This document shows positions 1 to 6,611 of a DNA stretch of 9,726 nucleotides, piece by piece. A program made the position numbers and the translations under genes. The DNA is from an uncultured Bacteroidota bacterium (lineage in GTDB: Bacteria; Bacteroidota; Bacteroidia; Chitinophagales; Saprospiraceae), in the NCBI GenBank assembly GCA_937876435.1, contig CALEIL010000555.1, positions 1-9,726 on the forward strand. The letters are read 5' to 3'. Below the pieces are notes generated by a model that ran no database searches, was not told the origin of the DNA, and saw nothing but the letters and a program-made list of their open reading frames with translations. Numbering within the stretch: position 1 is the first letter of the stretch; each line of letters starts with the position of its first letter.

Positions 1-24
1 TGGTCTGCGGGACCAGATTTTTTT
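1..24 (+). terminator. Rho-independent terminator of an off-window plus-strand gene
   Basis: A short stem pairs TGGTC (1-5) with GACCA (11-15) and is followed by a run of seven T at 18-24. The left arm may begin before base 1, so the stem could be longer. The orientation fits a plus-strand gene ending to the left of the window. Confidence 0.55.
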
Positions 25-57
25 CCTACAATTCCATGAACAGGGAAAAAACTATCC

Positions 58-94
58 AAACCTTCTGATGCTTTGAGTATCAGAAGGTTTTTTT
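58..94 (+). terminator. Strong rho-independent terminator, second in tandem
   Basis: A perfect 12-bp stem pairs 58-69 (AAACCTTCTGAT) with 79-90 (ATCAGAAGGTTT) around a 9-nt loop. T continues to 94. On the minus strand only three T follow the stem, so it is mainly a plus-strand terminator. It may still weakly stop the minus-strand transcript arriving from the gene that ends at 204, for which no other terminator is visible. Confidence 0.8.
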
Positions 95-203
95 ATTTGT
101 TAGTGGGTATGAAACAAGTGGTGGATTTAGAAGTGGGGGGATAAGAGACGGAGAGCGTACGTCAGTATAGATTTTCCCTTTCCAAAAACTCATATACCCG
201 CAC

Positions 204-2123
204 TCAAAATTCTTCCACCTCCGGTACAGAGATCGCAGTCCCGATTTGGAGAAGTCTCTCTGTTGCAATATCGACTGGTCTGAGTTGACCCAGATTCTGA
301 TATCCTTTGAGAATGGAATTTTCAGCGTTGACCTCTTTCATAGAGATCAGGTCACCCGTAGGTTTTTCCAGAAAAGATACTCCTGTGACCGCGCTGTTCT
401 CAAATGTCATTTCGATCCGACTGCAAATAATTTTATTCATTGCGATATAGGCCCCAGCTTCATCCAGCGGGAAATAGATAGATTCTGCATTGCCTTCCAC
501 GTCGGTCTTGTACAAGTCTCCATCCTCAAACCAGGCCGTGATCGTCCTGCCTTTGATCTGATTGAAAAATATGCTGTCCGGGGACGTTATGATAAATCCA
601 TTTCCTTTGATCAGTACATCCCGGATCTCTCCTTCCCGGATCGAAATAAATATCGTGTCACCACTGAGCTGGGTAGTATCCATCCACAAAATCGGATTGC
701 CGTACAGGACGATCAGCGAATCTGATTCTTTATAAGCCAGAGAATCTGCCCGTCCGTGAAAATCTTCCCGTATGATCGCCACCTGATGGTAAGCACTGAA
801 ATCCTGAGTAGTATCACTGACCAAAAGACCGGTAGTGTCCTGTCGCGAAACAATAGTTCTATAGGTCAAAAGCGTGTCTGAAATCAATTTCAAGGTATCC
901 CCCTCTTCGTTGCTCCATTCCAATAAAGGCCTTTGGTGAAGAGAAAGAGCCCTGGCCGTCTGACCATCGCTGCTGTATTCCAAACTATCTGTCAGAATTC
1001 TTTTCATCCCCGAGCTATCTTCCCATATTACATTACCGGAAGCTACTCCCTGCTGAGTGTCATCATTGTAATCCATAAAATCTGACTGGAGTGTAAAATC
1101 GGTGCGCTCCACGCGGGAACGTCCTCGGGATCGGACCGACCGCGTCTCGGTATTGTATATCAGGCTATCGCCTGTCGCGTTCACGTCATCTCCTACAACT
1201 TCAGCGCTCCCATATAGATACAACAAGCCTTCCTTCTCTTCATAAATAATTTTTTGGGCAGTCGCGGTTTGCGTGCCCTGGTCGAGGTACGCATTTCCTA
1301 TCATGATGTACCTGCCCTCATTTCCGAAAAAGTAAATACTATCTGCCGAACCCAGGGTAGAATCCGATTCGAATTGGGCAGAATTGTAAAACAACGCTTC
1401 CTGCTCATTGATCAGGTAGTAACCATTTTCTGCGTACAAACGGCTCGTATCATTGTATACAATGGTGGGTCCGAGAAACCTGACTCTGCGTTCCTGGGTG
1501 AAAAACGCCATGGAATCGGCTTTGAGATTGAAAGAATCGCTAACGACCAAAACGCTGTCCTGAAATAATACCCGGTCCTCGTTGATATAAAATATTCCTC
1601 TCAGGGAACTGAGTTGCATATCGGCATCCATCATATATGATTTCTGATGGTATCTGGCAATCCGGGTATCGAGTTCATAGAACAGATGTGGGGTAAACAA
1701 CCGTTGGGAATCTTTTTCCAATACTACCTGCCCTCTAAGTTCTGCCAGCTTGATATTGCCATCGTACCACAACGTATCGGCGAAGATGTGCGTACTGTCG
1801 AGTTCCTGTATCACGACGTTGCCATAAGCTTCGACCTGATTGCGATCATCGAGGATAGCTGAATCAGTACGCAGAAAGGTGCTGTCGTGGCGCATACGGA
1901 CGTTTCCGACCAATTGCTGATACTGTACAGAATCCCTGGTAAACAAACGGACGTAGTCAGCGGGTTCATCCAGGATAATCGTCGTATTGGTTTTCGATGT
2001 GTCGACCTGACCGGTATTCTGACCCAATACCATACCACAGGATGTTCCGGTCAGAAAGAGGGTCCAAAACCATACAATCCAGCGCCTTTCGACTTTCACG
2101 GTGTTATGTCCATCCATAGTCAT
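204..2123 (-). CDS. OstA-like secreted protein (LptA/OstA-type beta-jellyroll repeats)
   Basis: This 639-residue protein starts with a Sec-type signal: basic KVERR at 10-14, then a hydrophobic stretch from about 15 to 34, with likely cleavage after VLGQ. A Cys at 29 is preceded by GTS, which is a poor lipobox, so signal peptidase I is favoured. The mature part repeats short units of the form 'aDSlxY...G.V' (LRTDSAIL, FADTLWYDG, LRGQVVL, YGNVVI, SGNVIW, LTDSLEY), typical of the OstA/LptA fold in which successive beta-strands build an open jellyroll. In Bacteroidota, long proteins with this domain are annotated OstA-like and are presumed to bind or carry lipopolysaccharide in the periplasm; that role is inference here. 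A second ATG lies two codons downstream. No lptB, lptC or lptD lies beside it in the window. Acidic, Ser/Asp-rich composition fits an exported protein. Confidence 0.85.
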   Translation of the reverse strand: MTMDGHNTVKVERRWIVWFWTLFLTGTSCGMVLGQNTGQVDTSKTNTTIILDEPADYVRLFTRDSVQYQQLVGNVRMRHDSTFLRTDSAILDDRNQVEAYGNVVIQELDSTHIFADTLWYDGNIKLAELRGQVVLEKDSQRLFTPHLFYELDTRIARYHQKSYMMDADMQLSSLRGIFYINEDRVLFQDSVLVVSDSFNLKADSMAFFTQERRVRFLGPTIVYNDTSRLYAENGYYLINEQEALFYNSAQFESDSTLGSADSIYFFGNEGRYIMIGNAYLDQGTQTATAQKIIYEEKEGLLYLYGSAEVVGDDVNATGDSLIYNTETRSVRSRGRSRVERTDFTLQSDFMDYNDDTQQGVASGNVIWEDSSGMKRILTDSLEYSSDGQTARALSLHQRPLLEWSNEEGDTLKLISDTLLTYRTIVSRQDTTGLLVSDTTQDFSAYHQVAIIREDFHGRADSLAYKESDSLIVLYGNPILWMDTTQLSGDTIFISIREGEIRDVLIKGNGFIITSPDSIFFNQIKGRTITAWFEDGDLYKTDVEGNAESIYFPLDEAGAYIAMNKIICSRIEMTFENSAVTGVSFLEKPTGDLISMKEVNAENSILKGYQNLGQLRPVDIATERLLQIGTAISVPEVEEF

Positions 2124-2127
2124 CGGA

Positions 2128-2135
2128 CAAAATTA
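2128..2135 (-). promoter_or_regulatory. Possible -7 box (TAATTTTG) next to the OstA-like start
   Basis: Read on the minus strand, 2135-2128 is TAATTTTG, an exact match to the Bacteroidota -7 consensus TAnnTTTG. It ends only four bases before the first ATG at 2123, so a transcript from it would be leaderless or would start translation at the second ATG (2117-2115). No clear TTG/TTTG was found at the expected upstream distance, so this may be chance. Confidence 0.22.
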
Positions 2136-2310
2136 GGACAATACTGACACATCCTTTTCATAAAATAAAAATTTTCCTAATTGACTGATCTCTCTTTGCG
2201 AGGCACTACCCGTTTTATAACGTTTGAGGAGGTTAATCTGATACCAAACTCGAAGGTCGACACAAATCTCTGCAGGAAATTAAGGGCCCGGAGGTATCCA
2301 GCTTGTTTCA

Positions 2311-2336
2311 TGGTCAAATCCCAATTTCATTGACCA
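2311..2336. promoter_or_regulatory. Operator-like inverted repeat TGGTCAA-N12-TTGACCA
   Basis: Perfect 7-bp arms lie at 2311-2317 and 2330-2336, 12 bases apart, and the right arm covers the proposed -33 TTG of the promoter before the DUF4293 gene. The spacing and position suit a dimeric regulator, but no regulator gene is present and the arms are short. Confidence 0.3.
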
Positions 2337-2362
2337 CTATTCCTTAAAATCATCTATTTTTG
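2330..2362 (+). promoter_or_regulatory. Bacteroidota-type promoter for the DUF4293 gene
   Basis: TTG at 2330-2332 and TATTTTTG at 2355-2362 (exact TAnnTTTG) are separated by 22 bases, inside the 17-23 range described for Flavobacteriia. The start codon lies 16 bases after the -7 box, giving a leader of roughly 10 nt with no Shine-Dalgarno sequence, which is normal for the phylum. Confidence 0.5.
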
Positions 2363-2378
2363 CCCAAAACTCACTGCA

Positions 2379-2840
2379 ATGATACAACGTATTCAATCAA
2401 TTTATCTATTCCTTTCCGCACTGGTGATGGGGGGATTGTTCATGGAATCAGCTGATTTACTCAAAATTGAAACCAATTCTCCCACCGCGTTGGGTGAGTT
2501 GGCGTATTTCAATGATAAATTACTGGATATCTACGATCAAAATCTTCTGATCGTATTTTGTTCGCTGGTGATTTTATTCTCCCTGGCAGCCATTTTCCTG
2601 TTTCGCAACAGAAAACTGCAAAAAACTCTTAGCAGGGTAGCCATGCTGGTTGTGCTCCTGTTCATCGTACTGGCTATTTACATGTCGTACGCGGATCTGA
2701 GCACCATCATTGATATAACTTATATCAAACCCGGATTTGGGATAGCCTTTCCATTTATATCCATCGTTTTTCTGGTATTGGCGGTTAAAAATATCGGCAA
2801 AGATGAGAAGCTGGTTAAATCAATGGATCGGTTGCGGTAA
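2379..2840 (+). CDS. DUF4293 family integral membrane protein
   Basis: The 153-residue product has four predicted membrane helices at about 7-25, 55-76, 86-104 and 119-138. A conserved-looking MIQRIQSIYL start and a charged tail ending DEKLVKSMDRLR are hallmarks I associate with the DUF4293 family, found in Bacteroidota. The function of that family is unknown. The first ATG is used, placed just downstream of a good promoter match and without a Shine-Dalgarno sequence. The gene stands alone: it is divergent from the OstA-like gene and convergent with the exbD operon. The polar loop between helices 1 and 2 (about residues 26-54) is probably outside the membrane. I see no catalytic motif and no metal-binding cluster. 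Family assignment is by remembered sequence pattern. Confidence 0.85.
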   Translation: MIQRIQSIYLFLSALVMGGLFMESADLLKIETNSPTALGELAYFNDKLLDIYDQNLLIVFCSLVILFSLAAIFLFRNRKLQKTLSRVAMLVVLLFIVLAIYMSYADLSTIIDITYIKPGFGIAFPFISIVFLVLAVKNIGKDEKLVKSMDRLR

Positions 2841-3148
2841 TTCTAACCTTGTCTTGTTAAAAATTATGGCACGCCACTCATGTGTGCTACATCCCTTATT
2901 GCGTATCAACGGTGTGCGGAAGTAATAGGTATGGCCTGGTTCAGGTCCATGAGACAATGCATGGGGGAGTATAGTGCGCTACTTGCCGGATATCATCATC
3001 CAGCGGGAACAAAGTATGGATGCAAAATCCGGAGGATGGAACATTTCCGGTCCCAATCTATCAAGGCTACAATATTGGTTTGAAAATATATCGAAAAAAA
3101 AAAAATAGAGTACCTGGTTATCCGATATCAGGCACGTCTAAAAAAAAA
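2841..3148. other. Intergenic stretch without a convincing gene; two long A-tracts
   Basis: No reading frame here is convincing. Frame 1 is open from 2953 to a TAG at 3106-3108 and frame 3 from 2880 to 3083. Parts of several frames look protein-like, so appearance does not decide between them, and none has a good start. A small hairpin (ATGGCCTG 2931-2938 with CAGGTCCAT 2942-2950, one bulge) is present. An A12 run at 3094-3105 and an A10 run at 3140-3149 are prone to length change. A decayed gene remnant is possible. No plus-strand terminator for the DUF4293 gene was found. Confidence 0.4.
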
Positions 3149-3172
3149 AGGCTGTAAAAAAATTTACAGCCT
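3140..3172 (-). terminator. Rho-independent terminator of the exbB-exbD operon
   Basis: A perfect 10-bp stem pairs AGGCTGTAAA (3149-3158) with TTTACAGCCT (3163-3172) around a 4-base loop. On the minus strand it runs into T at 3148-3140. It lies 64 bases past the stop of the last exbD gene and marks the end of that operon. On the plus strand no comparable T-run follows. Confidence 0.85.
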
Positions 3173-3191
3173 GTTCTTAGTATTTAACCCC

Positions 3192-3211
3192 TACGTATGG
3201 TACCATACGTA
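3192..3211. repeat. Perfect 20-bp palindrome TACGTATGGTACCATACGTA
   Basis: Bases 3192-3201 are the exact reverse complement of 3202-3211, with no spacer. The palindrome sits between the stop codon of the last exbD gene (3236) and the operon terminator. It could be a binding site for a dimeric protein or a structure that stabilises the mRNA end; with no loop it is a poor RNA hairpin. Confidence 0.8.
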
Positions 3212-3235
3212 TTCATTGATTTGCTTGTCTTATGC

Positions 3236-3730
3236 TCAATTAGGGCTGGTGGCCATCCGTGCCGCATCCAGGGTCGCTGAATAATTTATTTTCAACTGAT
3301 TGGATTTCCGCAAAGCAGTTTTTACATCAGTCACGATCCCCATAGTGACATCACGGTCAGCCCGGATAGAGGTGGTAATCTGTCCCCACAACTGCTCGTT
3401 CACCCGCAGTTTGTGCTGCTCGAGGAATAACGCAATATCGCCATCGAGGTGATTGGAGAATTTGTCATCTAATTGGACCCTTGGTCTGGTACCATAGATA
3501 GATTGGTATTTCTGGGTTGGACGACCGATATAGACCGTATTGACCAAAGATTTCTTCTCCAGTTTTTCCAGTTGCGTTGCCATAGGAACCACTACCTGGA
3601 CCATTCGCTCTCCTTCCCTCATAACCGTCACCACCATGAAGAAAAACAATAGCATAAAGATGATGTCAGGCAATGACGCTGTAGAAATCGCCGGCGTTGA
3701 CTTCCCTCTTTTTTTCTTAAAATGTGCCAT
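3236..3730 (-). CDS. exbD: ExbD/TolR family biopolymer transport protein (second copy)
   Basis: The 164-residue product has the ExbD plan: a short basic cytoplasmic start (KKKRGK), one membrane helix at about 24-38, and a periplasmic domain. Asp22 in ASLPDIIFMLL aligns with the single membrane-edge aspartate of ExbD/TolR that carries protons through the ExbB channel. The C-terminal part (ADRDVTMGIVTDVKTALRKS, near 123-142) fits the ExbD periplasmic fold, where a conserved region binds or positions the energised partner. It is the last gene of the operon, 24 bases after the other exbD and followed by a strong terminator. The two ExbD proteins differ widely outside the helix and probably have separate roles or form a mixed dimer. 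No Shine-Dalgarno sequence precedes the ATG. PorM/GldM of type 9 secretion is unlikely: too short. Confidence 0.9.
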   Translation of the reverse strand: MAHFKKKRGKSTPAISTASLPDIIFMLLFFFMVVTVMREGERMVQVVVPMATQLEKLEKKSLVNTVYIGRPTQKYQSIYGTRPRVQLDDKFSNHLDGDIALFLEQHKLRVNEQLWGQITTSIRADRDVTMGIVTDVKTALRKSNQLKINYSATLDAARMATSPN

Positions 3731-3754
3731 AATTATATTTAATATTCATTATTA

Positions 3755-4300
3755 TCAATCTTCAGACCCAAAACTGGTTGGTTCTGCTTCAGAAAGGACC
3801 AATGGAATCTTAGCTCTTATTGCTCTTTTCTGCTCAGTACTCAGATCAGTATAGGGAACACCATACATCCTTTGAGACTCTTCCTCCCACAGTTCATCGT
3901 ACGCAGCCTTGAGTTCATTGTATACTTCCAGATAAACCGAATAGGTCGTACCCCGGTCATTTTTCAATGAAATGATGGCTTGTGTCGGGGAAACGGCCAG
4001 GTCTTCCCGTCCCTGGGGATTCATGATGAATTCCTTGGCTCTTTCACGAAGACTGTTAATATCTGTTGGTTCATCCCGAACCAACAACAGATCGTTGGCG
4101 TTGACCAAAACACTAAAAACGTTTCTGGTTGCCAGTTTAGTGGGATCAGGTGGTTCTTCTGACCATGGGGGTAGTTGCACAGTGATCCCTTTATCGGAAT
4201 CGATCGTCGTGGTCACCAGGAAAAAAATCAGCAGGAGGAAGGCTATATCCGCCATCGATCCCGCATTTACTTCTGGTGCTGTTTTTTTATCACGTGCCAT
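3755..4300 (-). CDS. exbD: ExbD/TolR family biopolymer transport protein (first copy)
   Basis: The 181-residue product starts with a polar stretch and then NAGSMADIAFLLLIFFLV: Asp18 sits at the start of the only membrane helix (about 19-35), the position of the proton-carrying aspartate of ExbD/TolR. The periplasmic part begins with an ExbD-like 'GITVQLPPW' strand. It is longer than usual ExbD proteins (about 140 residues): a Glu- and Arg-rich segment around 128-165 (NELKAAYDELWEEESQRMYG onward) looks helical and has no counterpart in the second ExbD. It lies 16 bases after the small membrane protein and 24 bases before the second exbD, so translation is probably coupled. In the ExbB-ExbD motor it would pass proton-motive force to TonB or a similar protein. 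Which partner is served cannot be told from the window, since no tonB is present. Confidence 0.9.
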   Translation of the reverse strand: MARDKKTAPEVNAGSMADIAFLLLIFFLVTTTIDSDKGITVQLPPWSEEPPDPTKLATRNVFSVLVNANDLLLVRDEPTDINSLRERAKEFIMNPQGREDLAVSPTQAIISLKNDRGTTYSVYLEVYNELKAAYDELWEEESQRMYGVPYTDLSTEQKRAIRAKIPLVLSEAEPTSFGSED

Positions 4301-4316
4301 AATTGTGTTTTTTGGT

Positions 4317-4790
4317 CTACTTAAATAGATTCCTCACCTCTCCGAGTACCATCAATACAATGGCAATACCCGCTAAGACGAAGGAACCTTTGAGAAAGGC
4401 ACTGATCCATTTAGCCAGATTCTGAGTGACGTTGAATTCATCCATAGCTGCCAGTACCCTGCCATTATCTTCTGCCGGAGTAGTAGAATAAAGCACGAAT
4501 ACTAGTATCAACAATACTGCGATACCAATAATTCCCATAATAGCTCCTTTGGGATTTTTAGCAACACCAGCCAGCGCCGCGAGGATCAATATAATGATAG
4601 TGGCTATCAACAAACCTATGGTCGCTTTTAGCCCAATATCAAATGCATTGGAGGTTGCCTGTTCCTCTACCGGGAGCTCACTGAATCCTTCTGGAATACC
4701 TGTCAGGACAGGGACCAGGAAGATCAAGGTAAAGACCAATCCGATGACAAAAGCCAGGAGCAATCCATATTTAGAAAATAACTTATACAT
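4317..4790 (-). CDS. Small four-helix membrane protein within the exbB-exbD operon
   Basis: This 157-residue protein has four predicted membrane helices, at about 8-30, 52-76, 82-101 and 131-150. Polar loops occur at 31-51 (with EEQ) and 102-130 (acidic, DEFNVTQN). I do not recognise a named domain. It sits 12 bases after exbB and 16 bases before the first exbD, on the same strand and inside one transcript, which strongly suggests that it works with the ExbB-ExbD complex. I recall similar small membrane proteins in this position in other Bacteroidota, but cannot check that here. It lacks the ExbB pattern of a large cytoplasmic loop and lacks an ExbD aspartate, so it is not a second copy of either. 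The start ATG gives MYKLFSKYG, a positively charged cytoplasmic end, and no Shine-Dalgarno sequence precedes it. Confidence 0.8.
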   Translation of the reverse strand: MYKLFSKYGLLLAFVIGLVFTLIFLVPVLTGIPEGFSELPVEEQATSNAFDIGLKATIGLLIATIIILILAALAGVAKNPKGAIMGIIGIAVLLILVFVLYSTTPAEDNGRVLAAMDEFNVTQNLAKWISAFLKGSFVLAGIAIVLMVLGEVRNLFK

Positions 4791-4802
4791 AGGTGTTGTT
4801 TT

Positions 4803-5522
4803 TTACTTGAAATAATTGTTCCGGGCCAGTACGTCCAAAAGACCTACTGAAGCATCCTCCATACGATTGACTATACCGTCAATTTTAGCAACGATGTAAT
4901 TGTAGAAAATCTGAAGAATAATGGCCACGATCAACCCGAATACGGTTGTCAACAACGCCACCTTGATACCTCCTGCTACGATGGTTGGTGAAATATCTCC
5001 CACCGCCTGGATGTTGTCAAAAGCCTGGATCATACCGATTACCGTACCCATGAAACCAAGCATCGGAGCAATGGCTATAAACAAAGCAATCCAAATCAAT
5101 CCTTTTTCCAACAGACCCATTTGGACAGATCCATACGCAGAGATAGCGCGCTCGACCCCTTCTGGTCCTTTGTCCACATTGCGAAGACCTTCATAGAGAA
5201 CACTGGCAGCAGGTCCGGATGTAGATTTACATACCTCCATAGCACCTTCCAGATCTCCCTCAGCCAAACGGTTGTCGATTTTATTCAACAGCTTGTCTGT
5301 ATTCGCAGTAGCGAGATTCAGAGTAATGATTCTCTCAATGCAAAATGCCAATCCAATAATCAAACAGATCAATACAGGAGCCATATACCTCCAATCTCCC
5401 TGGATGAATTTTTCTTTTAACACCTGAAAGCCAGAAGCGGACTGTTCCTGAGCTAAAATTTCGGTAGCTCCAAATGAGGCAGCTACACCCAAAACAAGTA
5501 GTAATGCAACTAATTTACGCAT
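4803..5522 (-). CDS. exbB: MotA/TolQ/ExbB proton channel family protein
   Basis: The 239-residue protein has an N-terminal hydrophobic segment (about 3-22, ending in an AQEQ site that could be cleaved), then the three-helix ExbB layout: helix 1 at about 47-67, a cytoplasmic domain at 70-140, helix 2 at about 141-165 with GFMGTVIGM (156-164), and helix 3 at about 182-207 with ALLTTVFGL (189-197). Those last two motifs are the signature of the MotA_ExbB domain; the Thr residues line the proton path in ExbB. The protein should form the pentameric inner-membrane stator around the ExbD dimer. It is the first gene of the operon and lies 56 bases after the 3' end of tRNA-Ser on the same strand. Length and layout match the family. 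TolQ function is not excluded: no tolA, tolB or pal is seen. Confidence 0.92.
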   Translation of the reverse strand: MRKLVALLLVLGVAASFGATEILAQEQSASGFQVLKEKFIQGDWRYMAPVLICLIIGLAFCIERIITLNLATANTDKLLNKIDNRLAEGDLEGAMEVCKSTSGPAASVLYEGLRNVDKGPEGVERAISAYGSVQMGLLEKGLIWIALFIAIAPMLGFMGTVIGMIQAFDNIQAVGDISPTIVAGGIKVALLTTVFGLIVAIILQIFYNYIVAKIDGIVNRMEDASVGLLDVLARNNYFK

Positions 5523-5578
5523 GGTATAAACATTTTTTTAACGAATATTTTTCAAAATAATTAATTCCAAATTAACTG

Positions 5579-5666
5579 CGGAGAGTGAGGGATTCGAACC
5601 CTCGATACCCTTTAGAGGTATACACACTTTCCAGGCGTGCGCCTTCGACCACTCGGCCAACTCTCC
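5579..5666 (-). tRNA. tRNA-Ser (anticodon GGA)
   Basis: All arms can be drawn. The acceptor stem is GGAGAGT (5666-5660) with ACTCTCC (5586-5580), followed by discriminator G at 5579. The D arm is GCC...GGC. The anticodon stem is CACGC/GTGTG with loop CTGGAAA, giving anticodon GGA (reads UCC and UCU). The long variable arm has ATACC/GGTAT, as expected of serine tRNAs. The T arm is GAGGG-TTCGAAT-CCCTC. Total length is 88 nt. CCA is not encoded; CAG follows the discriminator, so CCA must be added by the nucleotidyltransferase. Confidence 0.97.
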
Positions 5667-5696
5667 AATATCAGGCACTTTTTTCAAAAATCCTGC

Positions 5697-5727
5697 TAAA
5701 ATTAGCAAACTTCATTCAAAAACCAAA
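5697..5727 (-). promoter_or_regulatory. Bacteroidota-type promoter for tRNA-Ser
   Basis: On the minus strand TTTG (5727-5724) is followed after exactly 19 bases by TAATTTTA (5704-5697), a 7/8 match to TAnnTTTG. It ends 30 bases before the mature tRNA 5' end, leaving a short 5' leader for RNase P. The -7 box lies within a small inverted repeat GCTAA-AA-TTAGC (5695-5706). With no terminator after the tRNA, this promoter may also feed exbB. Confidence 0.5.
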
Positions 5728-5807
5728 TTTCTCGAAAGCTTATATAATTTCAAGATACAAGCCGTTAAGGTATCTATTTCCTATGAGTTACACAATAAAC
5801 TTTCTTT

Positions 5808-6566
5808 CTAATTGAAAATTTTCCTGGCATTGTGACTCGTAATGCGTTCTATTTCTACGTCTTCTATGGCAAGTATTTTTGAAAGCTTATCGACCACGTG
5901 AGGTAAATAAGCGCTTTCATTGCGCTTGCCCCGATACGGTACCGGCGAAAGATATGGTGAATCCGTCTCCAAAACCACCCGATCCAACCCGATGACTCGG
6001 ATTATCTCATCTAAGGTACTGTTCTTATAAGTTAATACCCCACCAATTCCCAATAAAAAATTCATTTCCATGATCAAACGGGCCTGCTCTTCAGTGCCAG
6101 TAAAACAATGAAATACACCTTTTAGTGATTTGTCCTGCTTTTGCACCATCCTGATTTGCATATCCATCGAGTCCCTGGCGTGAATGACGATAGGTAAATT
6201 TCTTTGGGCAGCCCAGTTGCATTGAATGTCAAAAGCCTCCTCCTGTTCTTTGAGAAATCCGGTGTCCCAATATGCATCAGAACCTATCTCACCAATAGCA
6301 ACCAGTGGTCTCTCATCAAGTCTCTTCTCGATCTTGTCGAGTTCAGTTCTGAAATTCTCTTTCACATATACCGGATGCAATCCAAGCATGGGTTTAAAAA
6401 ATTCCGGATATCGGTCACACAGATCAAACAAATCATCAATCGTTTCACTGTTGATATTGGGCAGGTAAACTTCCTCCACCCCGGCTTCCCTTGCACGATT
6501 TACCACCTGATCTATGTCCGACCTGAATTCTTCAAGATATAAATGAGCATGCGTGTCAATGATCAT
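5808..6566 (-). CDS. tatD: TatD family metal-dependent hydrolase (3'-5' exonuclease)
   Basis: The 252-residue length is typical of TatD/YcfH proteins. The metal-ligand set of this amidohydrolase-like TIM barrel is complete: His6 and His8 in DTHAHL, Glu93 in AIGEIGSD, His129 in VIHARD, His153 in FHCFTG and Asp202 in LETDSPY. The GLHP motif is at 62-65. Family members are divalent-metal nucleases acting on DNA or RNA ends, or on D-aminoacyl-tRNA; the exact substrate of this protein cannot be read from sequence. It lies on the same strand as tRNA-Ser and the exbB operon, 141 bases upstream of the tRNA, but the promoter-like site between them suggests separate transcription. The first ATG is used; it has no clear Shine-Dalgarno sequence. 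tatD is the symbol of the family; yabD/ycfH-type naming is possible. Confidence 0.93.
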   Translation of the reverse strand: MIIDTHAHLYLEEFRSDIDQVVNRAREAGVEEVYLPNINSETIDDLFDLCDRYPEFFKPMLGLHPVYVKENFRTELDKIEKRLDERPLVAIGEIGSDAYWDTGFLKEQEEAFDIQCNWAAQRNLPIVIHARDSMDMQIRMVQKQDKSLKGVFHCFTGTEEQARLIMEMNFLLGIGGVLTYKNSTLDEIIRVIGLDRVVLETDSPYLSPVPYRGKRNESAYLPHVVDKLSKILAIEDVEIERITSHNARKIFN

Positions 6567-6611
6567 TTAGGTCCCAGTTTTATTCTTTCCATTCTACAAA
6601 TTATGAGGTGA

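Noticed and set aside
58..90. Terminator for the minus-strand OstA-like gene
   Set aside because: The stem is perfect but only three T follow it on the minus strand; the T-run is on the plus-strand side.
246..725. 159-codon plus-strand frame opposite the OstA-like gene
   Set aside because: Antisense to a gene with signal peptide and repeated domain units; no start context or family match.
2032..2040. Lipoprotein signal at Cys29 of the OstA-like protein
   Set aside because: The residues before the Cys are GTS rather than the usual Leu-Ala/Ser-Gly/Ala, and a better signal peptidase I site follows after VLGQ.
2880..3083. 67-codon plus-strand frame after the DUF4293 gene
   Set aside because: No promoter, no start context and no recognisable domain; other frames over the same bases look equally protein-like, so the openness carries little weight.
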